A stretch of 6,148 nucleotides of DNA from CAYINU01 sp964364855 (GTDB lineage Bacteria; Margulisbacteria; Marinamargulisbacteria; CAYINU01): assembly GCA_964364855.1 (NCBI GenBank), contig CAYINU010000087.1, positions 1 to 6,148 of the forward strand, written 5' to 3'. A program made the position numbers and the translations under genes. The notes beneath the pieces were generated by a model that saw nothing but the letters and a program-made list of their open reading frames with translations, did not search any database and was not told the origin of the DNA. This document shows, piece by piece, positions 1 to 5,896 of the stretch (positions are counted from its first letter, which is position 1; each line of letters begins with the position of its first letter).

Positions 1-77
1 TGGTCGGGGCGACTGGATTTGAACCAGCGACCACTAGCACCCCATGCTAGTGCGCTACCGGGCTGCGCTACGCCCCG
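1..77 (-). tRNA. trnP-GGG: tRNA-Pro, anticodon GGG, CCA encoded
   Basis: The minus strand folds into a complete 77-nt cloverleaf. The acceptor stem is CGGGGCG (77-71) pairing with CGCCCCG (11-5), followed by discriminator A73 and an encoded CCA (3-1). The D arm is GCGC/GCGC with a GG-containing loop. The anticodon stem is CTAGC/GCTAG around the loop ATGGGGT, which gives anticodon GGG and reads CCC and CCU. The T arm has loop TTCAAAT and a G-U pair at 49-65. The C1-G72 pair with A73 is typical of bacterial tRNA-Pro, and the anticodon loop and T loop match my memory of E. coli proL. Its first ten nucleotides are also the last codons of ftsH, so it is probably released from the ftsH transcript by RNase P. 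I see no separate promoter for it. Confidence 0.96.
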
Positions 78-2044
78 ACATCGGTTGACTCGGTTGAGTC
101 TACTGGCTTTTCCTGCTTTTTGGAAGGCTCGGCCGCCAGAACAGCATCGGCTTTGGCTTTGTCTGCCAGTGCCTTGGCGATTTCAGCGTCCAGTTCGACT
201 TGGGCTTGGGCAGGATTTTCTAGCAAGCGGATAAATACCTCGCCTTCGAGAACTTCCTTTTTCATAAGTAACTTGGACATCAGGTCCAACTGATCGCGTC
301 GCGTGGTCAAGATAGATTTGGCGTCGTGATAGCACTGTTCAATAAGCGCCTTGATTTCCTCATCGATAAGGTGGGCGGTATGTTCCGAATAATCCTTGGA
401 ATGATCGCTATAATCACGGCCCAAAAAGATGGTATTGTCTGATTTGCCATATTTTCGGGTACCCAGCTTGGGATTCATCCCGTAGGTGCAGACGTAGTTG
501 CGTGCCAATTCCGTGGCCTTTTCAATGTCATTGGAGGCACCAGAGGTAATAGAGTGAAACACAATGTCTTCGGCGATGCGACCGCCCATCAAAATCTTAA
601 TCCGATTTTCGATCTCCGTTTTGGACACCAAATGTTTGTCTTCTACCGGCAGTTGAAGGGTATAGCCCAGGGCCAATCCCCGCGGCAAAATCGTGACCTT
701 GTGAACAGGATCCGTTTCGGGCAATGTATGGGCGACGATGGCGTGGCCGACTTCGTGATAGGCCACGATTTCTTTTTCTTTGTCGGAAATGAGGCGGGAT
801 TTGCGTTCCGGTCCAGCCAGGACGCGTTCGGTGGCCTCGTTGAGGTCCGACATCTCGACATGTTTTTTTCCATGGCGGGCCGCCAGTAGAGCACCTTCGT
901 TAACCAGATTGGCCAGATCAGCGCCCGTAAATCCTGGCGTACCACGCGCTACAATCTCCAAATCCACATCTTTTTCCATTTTTTTGTCCCGAGCGTGGAT
1001 TTTGAGAATATCCAGCCGGCCTTTGATATCCGGTTTGTCCACGACCACCTGGCGGTCAAATCGGCCGGGCCGCAGCAGGGCAGGGTCCAAAATGTCGGGG
1101 CGATTCGTAGCGGCAATGATGATAATCGTCTGATTGGGCTCAAAGCCATCCATTTCGACCAGCAATTGATTGAGGGTTTGTTCGCGTTCGTCGTGACCAC
1201 CGCCGATACCCGCGCCGCGATGACGCCCCACCGCATCGATCTCATCCAAAAAGATAATACAAGGCTGGGCTTTTTTCGCTTGGTTAAACAGGTCGCGGAC
1301 GCGAGAGGCGCCCACACCGACAAACATTTCCACGAAGTCCGATCCGGACAGACTAAAGAACGGAACGTCGGCTTCTCCGGCGACGGCCTTGGCCAGTAAG
1401 GTTTTACCGGTCCCGGGAGGCCCCATCAGCAAGACGCCCTTGGGGATTTTAGCCCCGATGGCCTGGTACTTTTGAGGATGTTTGAGGAACTCTACGATTT
1501 CTTGCAATTCCTCTACGGCTTCATCTACACCCGCCACATCCTTAAATGTCTTCACGGTAGTGGTTTCCTTTTTCCACTGTTGGGCACGAGATTTGCCAAA
1601 GGAAAGGGCTTGGTTATTGGCACCTTGGGCCTGACGGAAAATAAACACCCATAGAGCGGCGATCAAAATAAAGGGTAGAAAAGCTTGAACCAGCATGCCC
1701 CACACCCAGCCCGAATCCGTCGGGTTCACTTTGATTTCCACGCCTTGCTTATTCAGCGAAGATACAAAGTCCGGATACTCAAGATAGTACGACTTGAAAT
1801 GCTGTCCGGCACGGGTTTCACCTTCGATAACCCGCTCGGAGGTACGGACGGTAACGGCTTTGATATTGCCGCTATCGAGCTCTTTTAAAAAGGCGGAAAA
1901 ATCAACGGTTTCCGGCCCTTTGGGTCCGGAGAAAAACGTGGTCGCGATGGAAATAATAATAAGCCCGATAATGAAATACCAAATGAATGCGCGCCAATCG
2001 CGTTGGCCGCCATCACTGGGCTTGGGGGACTTGAGTTTCGCCAT
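68..2044 (-). CDS. ftsH: FtsH, ATP-dependent zinc metalloprotease of the inner membrane
   Basis: This 658-aa protein has the full FtsH layout and a usual length for the family. FtsH hexamers extract and degrade misfolded or regulatory membrane and cytosolic proteins. A first membrane helix lies at about 20-38, followed by an extracytoplasmic FtsH_ext domain (~40-112) and a second helix (~116-137). The AAA+ module has Walker A GPPGTGKT (208-215), the pore-loop aromatic F241 in MFVGVG, Walker B IIFLDEID (263-270) and arginine fingers in RPGRFDR (325-331). The M41 peptidase has the zinc motif HEVGH (430-434) and the third ligand D506 in GASND. The usual motif is HEAGH; Val for Ala at this non-catalytic position is a mild oddity. 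The tail after ~610 is rich in Ala, Lys and Glu and looks disordered. The ATG is supported by AGGA (2050-2053) five bases upstream. The 60-nt gap from pyrR shows no clear promoter or terminator. The stop codon lies inside the tRNA. Confidence 0.98.
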   Translation of the reverse strand: MAKLKSPKPSDGGQRDWRAFIWYFIIGLIIISIATTFFSGPKGPETVDFSAFLKELDSGNIKAVTVRTSERVIEGETRAGQHFKSYYLEYPDFVSSLNKQGVEIKVNPTDSGWVWGMLVQAFLPFILIAALWVFIFRQAQGANNQALSFGKSRAQQWKKETTTVKTFKDVAGVDEAVEELQEIVEFLKHPQKYQAIGAKIPKGVLLMGPPGTGKTLLAKAVAGEADVPFFSLSGSDFVEMFVGVGASRVRDLFNQAKKAQPCIIFLDEIDAVGRHRGAGIGGGHDEREQTLNQLLVEMDGFEPNQTIIIIAATNRPDILDPALLRPGRFDRQVVVDKPDIKGRLDILKIHARDKKMEKDVDLEIVARGTPGFTGADLANLVNEGALLAARHGKKHVEMSDLNEATERVLAGPERKSRLISDKEKEIVAYHEVGHAIVAHTLPETDPVHKVTILPRGLALGYTLQLPVEDKHLVSKTEIENRIKILMGGRIAEDIVFHSITSGASNDIEKATELARNYVCTYGMNPKLGTRKYGKSDNTIFLGRDYSDHSKDYSEHTAHLIDEEIKALIEQCYHDAKSILTTRRDQLDLMSKLLMKKEVLEGEVFIRLLENPAQAQVELDAEIAKALADKAKADAVLAAEPSKKQEKPVDSTESTDVGA

Positions 2045-2104
2045 AATTTTCCTATCTGGGTTGCGCCGATAAAAGTGTGGCCTATGTTAGCAGTAAAGGC
2101 AGGC

Positions 2105-2656
2105 TCACTTCAACTGCGTGAGAACGACCCGGTCCTCGCCATCAATTTCGAGTAGCTGAACATCGACGTGGTCTGTTTTTTGGGTAGAGAGGGTTTTGGC
2201 CACATAATTGGCCAGGATAGGCAACTCGCGATGCCCACGGTCAATCAATACAGCTGTCTCAATCACATCAGGACGGCCGAAATCTGCCAATCCATTTAAT
2301 GCAGACCGGATGGTGCGGCCTGTAAACAAAATATCGTCTATCAAAATAACGTGCCGGTGATTGATATCAAAAGGAATATCCGATTCGCGAACCGTGACAA
2401 AACGATCCCCTGAAATAATGTCATCCCGATACAGCGTGATGTCTAGTTTGCCGACGGGAATGGCTTTTCCGGTTTGCTGTTGAATCTGCTTTGCGATACG
2501 TTGGGCCAGTGGATGGCCTGCTGTTAGAATCCCGATTAATACCAGCCGTTTGAGGTCGCCTGCACCGTTTAGGATCGCCTCGGTAAGGTCATGTACGCTG
2601 CGGGAAATGTCTTTTGGCCCCAGCACAATCTGGAGTTCAGGTGTCGGCTTTACCAT
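2105..2656 (-). CDS. pyrR: PyrR-family uracil phosphoribosyltransferase / pyrimidine operon regulator
   Basis: This 183-aa phosphoribosyltransferase matches PyrR in length and along its whole sequence. PyrR makes UMP from uracil and PRPP; in Bacillus it also binds pyr leader RNA to attenuate transcription. The PRPP-binding loop VILIDDILFTGRT is at 103-115. LDITLYRDD (71-79), ESDIPFDI (91-98) and DRGHRELPI (139-147) are PyrR signatures. Several residues tied to RNA or pyrophosphate binding in B. subtilis PyrR differ here: the KTRG loop reads LTAG (44-47), and the equivalents of T18, R19, H22 and R146 are H, D, E and L. The enzyme may therefore act mainly in salvage or bind a different RNA. No pyr biosynthesis gene or leader is in the window. 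It sits 32 nt after hisB and 60 nt before ftsH. GGAGG at 2661-2665 supports the ATG. Confidence 0.93.
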   Translation of the reverse strand: MVKPTPELQIVLGPKDISRSVHDLTEAILNGAGDLKRLVLIGILTAGHPLAQRIAKQIQQQTGKAIPVGKLDITLYRDDIISGDRFVTVRESDIPFDINHRHVILIDDILFTGRTIRSALNGLADFGRPDVIETAVLIDRGHRELPILANYVAKTLSTQKTDHVDVQLLEIDGEDRVVLTQLK

Positions 2657-2666
2657 AGCGCCTCCA
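2657..2666 (-). promoter_or_regulatory. Ribosome binding site of pyrR
   Basis: The minus strand reads TGGAGGCGCT directly before the pyrR ATG, giving a strong GGAGG core (2665-2661) with a 4-nt spacer. It fixes the pyrR start. Confidence 0.8.
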
Positions 2667-2688
2667 GAGGAAGTTGGCAGAATTACCT

Positions 2689-3276
2689 CTATAATACACC
2701 CTTTGTCGAGGGGACACGGCGGTCATTTGGGTTGACGCTCACAGCTTGACGCAGACACATCCCAAATGCCTTGAAAATAGACTCGATAATATGGTGCAGA
2801 TTCTCTCCGGACAAAATGCGAATATGCAGCGTAACCCGTGCATTTACAACAAAGGCATTAAAGAATTCCTGGACCAGCTCGGTGTCAAATTCACCAACCT
2901 TGGCTTTGGGAAGCCCGGTATCAAAATGAAGATAGGGCCGGTTGCTGATATCCAAGGCAATTTGACAGCAGGCCTCGTCCATTGGGACAACGGCCCAGGC
3001 ATACCGGTGGATGCCCGCGGCATCACCCAGGGCCTGCCGAAACGCCATGCCCAAACAAATGCCCAAGTCCTCCACGCTATGGTGAAAGTCGATCTCGGTA
3101 TCTCCCGCTAAATTCACATGCAGATCCAGACGCCCGTGATAGGTCATCAGATCCAACATATGGTTGAGAAAATGGATATCGGAATGAACTTCGGATATAC
3201 CGGTACCGTCCAGATTGAGCGACAGCTGGATGGCGGTTTCTTTGGTTTTGCGGTCCATTTTTGCGATGCGGCTCAT
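2689..3276 (-). CDS. hisB: Imidazoleglycerol-phosphate dehydratase (HisB)
   Basis: This enzyme dehydrates imidazole glycerol phosphate to imidazole acetol phosphate in histidine synthesis. The product is 195 aa, the normal size of the monofunctional enzyme, without the phosphatase domain of the enterobacterial HisB. Family motifs run in order: HFLNHMLD (35-42), metal-binding HHSVED (65-70), PMDEA (98-102), FDTELVQEFF (130-139), the second metal cluster HHIIE (161-165) and the C-terminal PSTKGVL (189-195). RYAW (91-94) and SNRPYL (111-116) replace the more common RYGS and SGRPYL; all ligands I can identify remain. The frame is open 24 codons further upstream, but that part overlaps ruvB and has no homology. 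The start at MSRIAKMD is chosen because AGGAGG sits 6 nt upstream. No other his gene is in the window, so hisB is detached from its pathway here. Confidence 0.96.
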   Translation of the reverse strand: MSRIAKMDRKTKETAIQLSLNLDGTGISEVHSDIHFLNHMLDLMTYHGRLDLHVNLAGDTEIDFHHSVEDLGICLGMAFRQALGDAAGIHRYAWAVVPMDEACCQIALDISNRPYLHFDTGLPKAKVGEFDTELVQEFFNAFVVNARVTLHIRILSGENLHHIIESIFKAFGMCLRQAVSVNPNDRRVPSTKGVL

Positions 3277-3288
3277 GGTGTGCCTCCT
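3277..3288 (-). promoter_or_regulatory. Ribosome binding site of hisB, overlapping the ruvB stop codon
   Basis: The minus strand reads AGGAGG (3288-3283), a perfect Shine-Dalgarno core, 6 nt before the hisB ATG. The AG of the ruvB stop codon TAG (3289-3287) is the start of this site, so ribosomes ending ruvB stop directly on the hisB entry site. This suggests translational coupling and decides the hisB start. Confidence 0.85.
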
Positions 3289-4333
3289 AAAATAACGACT
3301 GGGATTGCGTCGGTGCAGTTGCGGCAGGGGAACGCCCCAAATGCGCATAGGCGGTTGCGCTAACCTGCCGGCCCCGTGATGTGCGTTCGATAAATCCGAT
3401 TTGCATCAAATAGGGCTCAATCACGTCTTCGACCGTATCGACGGTTTCGGAAATGCTGGCGGCAATGGTTTCCACACCAACGGGCCCCCCCGAAAAATGG
3501 GTGATGATGTGGGTGAGGTATTTGCGATCAATGGTATCCAGTCCCCGGGTATCAACATCAAATGCGCGAAGCGCGTCTTGTACGACTGGGAGGGAAACCG
3601 TGCCATCGGACTTGATTTGTGCCCAGTCTCTGACCCGTTTGAGCAGGCGGTTGGCAATCCGAGGAGTGCCACGGGACCGACGGGCAATTTCAGAAACGGC
3701 ATGGATTTCCACAGGTGTTTGCAAAATGGTAGCGGTGCGGCCGATGATCACGTCCAGTTCATGGGGTTCGTAAAATTCGAGGCGTTCAATAATGCCAAAC
3801 CGATCCCGCAGCGGCGCAGAAAGCATACCTACGCGAGTCGTTGCGCCAATGAGGGTGAATTTGGAAACATCCAAGCGGATAGATCGGGCAGAAGGACCCT
3901 TGCCGATGATGATGTCGAGCTCGAAGTCCTCCAGTGCGGGATATAGGACCTCTTCCACAGAGCGGTTTAGCCGGTGGATTTCGTCGATGAACAAAATATC
4001 GCCAGCCTCCAAATTGGTCAGGATGGCGGCCAGATCACCGGGACGCTCAATGGCGGGCCCGGAGGTGGTTTTGATATTCACCCCCATTTCGGCGGCAATA
4101 ATATTGGCCAGGGTTGTTTTCCCCAATCCAGGCGGACCGTACAGCAAAATATGTTCTACCGTTTCCTGACGTTGACGGGCGGCTTGCATAAACACGGACA
4201 GGTTTTGTCGGATCTTTTGCTGGCCGATAAAGTCGTCCAGCCGACTGGGTCGCAGGCGGCCTTCTGCGGGATCTTCGCTTTGTGAAACGGGTGAGAGCAG
4301 GCGGTCCTGCTCGGCTTGCAGATCTTCCGGCAT
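3287..4333 (-). CDS. ruvB: RuvB, Holliday junction branch-migration ATPase
   Basis: RuvB is the hexameric AAA+ motor that, with RuvA, drives branch migration of Holliday junctions in recombination and repair. The 348 aa are a normal length. The N-terminal signature RPSRLDDFIGQ is at 28-38, Walker A GPPGLGKT at 66-73, Walker B LFIDEIHRL at 114-122, sensor 1 GATTR at 163-167, the arginine finger in APLRDRFG (173-180), and sensor 2 in SRGTPRIAN (220-228). The C-terminal winged-helix DNA-binding domain covers about 262-333 and includes GGPVGVETIA and EPYLMQIGFI. A short Ala/Ser/Thr/Gln-rich tail follows. ruvA and ruvC are not in the window. The gene starts 27 nt after the glycosyltransferase stop, with a weak AGGT-like site just upstream, and ends 10 nt before hisB, so it is very likely cotranscribed with both. 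Confidence 0.97.
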   Translation of the reverse strand: MPEDLQAEQDRLLSPVSQSEDPAEGRLRPSRLDDFIGQQKIRQNLSVFMQAARQRQETVEHILLYGPPGLGKTTLANIIAAEMGVNIKTTSGPAIERPGDLAAILTNLEAGDILFIDEIHRLNRSVEEVLYPALEDFELDIIIGKGPSARSIRLDVSKFTLIGATTRVGMLSAPLRDRFGIIERLEFYEPHELDVIIGRTATILQTPVEIHAVSEIARRSRGTPRIANRLLKRVRDWAQIKSDGTVSLPVVQDALRAFDVDTRGLDTIDRKYLTHIITHFSGGPVGVETIAASISETVDTVEDVIEPYLMQIGFIERTSRGRQVSATAYAHLGRSPAATAPTQSQSLF

Positions 4334-4360
4334 TCTACCTACGAGAATGTCTTAATTCAC

Positions 4361-5740
4361 CTAAAAAAGCAAGCGAAGCGAGGCGAGATCAGCTTCGGGT
4401 GCCAAGGCACCGCGGTAGATTTTTGGGGGAGGGTAATGTAGCCAAAAACGATAATACCAGCGCAAAAAGGTCATGGCCCAAAAGGGCAGTACAGGTCCAT
4501 GGATAACGGTGGCATTGTGACGGATCGCCTGACGCAGCAATGTGCGGAAAGAACGAAGAGGATGTCGCAGATCAAATGACATGGGAAAAATTCGCAATCC
4601 GTCGTTCCACAGTCGCTTTAAGAGAGATCGTGTGCGCAATTCTTCATCGAGATCGGTGGTCACATACAGCACGCGCACGGTTGCCAGCCAATGCGCGTCT
4701 AGCCGTGCCTGCCAAGGCATGGGCTTCGCGGCTTTCACCTGGTCCCAAAGGGTTCGGAAGGCATCTACCAAGTGGCGCGGTGTTAACCAAGTGACACATT
4801 GCTCGGCATCACAACGACCCCGGGTACAAAAAGACTCGCAATGATAATCCTCTCGCAAAATGACAAAGAAGGGAGAAAGGGGGCCCCATTTGGTAGGAGG
4901 ATTGATTTTTTTTCCGGCAAACAGCACCAAGGGAATCCCCATCAAGGAGGCCAGATGAGTGGGCCCCGTGTCGGGTCCGATGTAGTAGTTTGAAAGGGAC
5001 AGTAACGCAATGAGATCGGGCAAGGGCAGAAAATCCAATATGTCCAATACATGCGGGTCTTTGAGCTGATGCAGTGGAGAGTCGGCTCTGGTGGTATCAG
5101 AAGTAAGGGCGACATTGACGCCAAATGTTTGGATAAGATCGGGAATGGTTTTGGCCAGAATGGCATCTGGAATGGGAAGGGTAGACCCGCTCGTATCACA
5201 AAAGATCGTGACCAAGGGCCGGTCCGGTGGTAGGTCGGATAGCCGTTTTCGGATTGCGGATACGGCGGTAGGGTCTACTGTGATGGTCGGGAGCGAGCCA
5301 TCGTGGGAGATACCAAGAGGACCCAGAATGGCCAAGCTGTCCATAAAGCGATGATGTCCCATATTGTCCCATCGGACAGGAACGCTGTCCGTCAGGAGCC
5401 ACCGGGAAACCAGATACGCCTTCTCGCCCAAACGGCGGGGAATACCTGCGGCCCAACCCAGCGCCTGTCCCCAAAGGGTGGTCGAAAGGCAGATGTAAAG
5501 GTCATATCGAGCGGTGCGGATACGCTGGGCCAGATGCCATAGCTCGCGAAGAGTGGGGGTTTTCCAAGGGACGGCAGACACCCAGTCGATGGCGGGATGG
5601 GTCTGCAGCAGTTTTTCACCCATCGTCGATGTCAGAACATGCAGGGTGGCCTGCGGATAGTGGCGACGGAGCGCCTCGATGGCGGGAATACTAACAGCCA
5701 CATCACCGAGGCGTTCAGCATGCAATATGAGAATCTTCAT
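4361..5740 (-). CDS. GT9-family (heptosyltransferase-like) glycosyltransferase with a C-terminal extension
   Basis: This 459-aa protein is a GT-B glycosyltransferase of family GT9, the ADP-heptose:LPS heptosyltransferase group, and probably adds a sugar to lipopolysaccharide or another surface glycan on the cytoplasmic face of the membrane. The N-terminal fold starts with MKILILHAERLGDVAVSIPA, placing the usual catalytic Asp at D13. The donor-site motif GPDTGPTHLASLMGIP is at 255-270, followed by WGP (285-287). A cysteine cluster C-x3-C-x4-C-x4-C lies at 301-315, as in many GT9 proteins. Typical members end near 340-350; here about 115 further residues follow (~345-459) that are not GT9. The start at 5740 is chosen over an in-frame ATG at 5890 because homology begins exactly there and the extra 50 codons have no protein-like character. 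No clear Shine-Dalgarno precedes it, so coupling to the overlapping upstream small ORF is possible. Acceptor and sugar cannot be told from sequence. Confidence 0.88.
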   Translation of the reverse strand: MKILILHAERLGDVAVSIPAIEALRRHYPQATLHVLTSTMGEKLLQTHPAIDWVSAVPWKTPTLRELWHLAQRIRTARYDLYICLSTTLWGQALGWAAGIPRRLGEKAYLVSRWLLTDSVPVRWDNMGHHRFMDSLAILGPLGISHDGSLPTITVDPTAVSAIRKRLSDLPPDRPLVTIFCDTSGSTLPIPDAILAKTIPDLIQTFGVNVALTSDTTRADSPLHQLKDPHVLDILDFLPLPDLIALLSLSNYYIGPDTGPTHLASLMGIPLVLFAGKKINPPTKWGPLSPFFVILREDYHCESFCTRGRCDAEQCVTWLTPRHLVDAFRTLWDQVKAAKPMPWQARLDAHWLATVRVLYVTTDLDEELRTRSLLKRLWNDGLRIFPMSFDLRHPLRSFRTLLRQAIRHNATVIHGPVLPFWAMTFLRWYYRFWLHYPPPKIYRGALAPEADLASLRLLF

Positions 5741-5861
5741 TGGCCAGTTGATCGGAATGGGGTAGCCGTTCGGATTTTTGTAAGAGGGTGATTTTGTCGG
5801 CCAGTTCCCCGACAAGAACGTCGATTTGGAGCACGATTTTGCAGTCGTTTTGTTTTGACAT
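5715..5861 (-). CDS. Small ORF, 48 aa, resembling the N-terminus of DUF6165-type proteins
   Basis: This ORF of 48 codons plus TGA is the first reading frame after the predicted minus-strand promoter. It overlaps the glycosyltransferase start by 26 nt in another frame. Residues 16-40 carry VGELADKITLLQKSERL followed by QLAN. From memory this resembles the GEL-DKIT-LEIK-ER-LAN pattern that opens DUF6165 proteins, which occur near glycosyltransferases and TPR proteins. One residue appears deleted in the middle, and the similarity stops at LAN, where a full-length relative would continue with a long helix. It may be a genuine short protein, a leader peptide whose translation feeds the glycosyltransferase start, or a truncated remnant. 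There is no Shine-Dalgarno, and its ATG lies only about 3 nt from the predicted transcript start. The competing frame from 5890 has no recognisable motif. Function unknown. Confidence 0.5.
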   Translation of the reverse strand: MSKQNDCKIVLQIDVLVGELADKITLLQKSERLPHSDQLANEDSHIAC

Positions 5862-5883
5862 CGGGCGGCTAGTATAGCATAGT
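5855..5883 (+). promoter_or_regulatory. Candidate sigma70-type promoter for the speB-like gene
   Basis: The plus strand has a perfect -35 TTGACA (5855-5860), a 17-nt spacer and CATAGT (5878-5883), which matches the -10 consensus at 4 of 6 positions. Transcription would begin near 5890, leaving a leader of about 5 nt before the ATG at 5895. The -10 overlaps the -10 of the opposite promoter, so the two should compete or be regulated together. Confidence 0.45.
5871..5879 (-). promoter_or_regulatory. Extended -10 promoter for the minus-strand operon
   Basis: The minus strand reads TGCTATACT, a TGn extension followed by a -10 hexamer one base from consensus. The expected -35 position (ATCATA) is poor, which the TGn extension could compensate for. 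Transcription would start near 5864, just ahead of the small ORF ATG at 5861. This also makes the ATG at 5890 an unlikely start for the glycosyltransferase frame. Confidence 0.5.
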
Positions 5884-5896
5884 GACCCACTGCTAT
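5874..5896. repeat. Imperfect inverted repeat between the divergent genes, possible operator
   Basis: The arms ATAGC-AT-AGTG (5874-5884) and CACT-GCTAT (5888-5896) pair over 9 bases with a 2-nt bulge and a 3-nt centre. The repeat covers both -10 elements and touches the start codon of the speB-like gene. A dimeric repressor bound here would block both promoters. No regulator gene is visible, and a short repeat of this kind could also be chance. Confidence 0.3.

Noticed and set aside
2045..2104. Possible promoter for ftsH (TTTACT, 17 nt, TTTTAT on the minus strand)
   Set aside because: Each hexamer matches consensus at only 4 of 6 positions and other equally weak pairs exist nearby. No terminator hairpin follows pyrR; the GCCT/AGGC pairing there is only 4 bp.
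2692..2697. TATTAT on the minus strand at the hisB end, like a -10 for pyrR
   Set aside because: No acceptable -35 is found 16-18 nt upstream, and the bases encode the final hisB codons.
3277..3348. 24-codon N-terminal extension of hisB, starting at 3348
   Set aside because: It lies inside the ruvB 3' end, lacks HisB-like sequence and has a worse start context than the ATG at 3276 with its AGGAGG.
3401..3946. 181-codon open frame on the plus strand
   Set aside because: It is antisense to ruvB, which has full-length homology. The translation has no recognisable motif and the frame stays open because of the codon bias of the opposite gene. Other antisense frames opposite ftsH, hisB and the glycosyltransferase are shadows for the same reason.
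5741..5890. 50-codon N-terminal extension of the glycosyltransferase frame, starting at 5890
   Set aside because: It would begin upstream of the predicted -10, has no homology, and overlaps the small ORF in another frame. GT9 homology begins exactly at the ATG at 5740.
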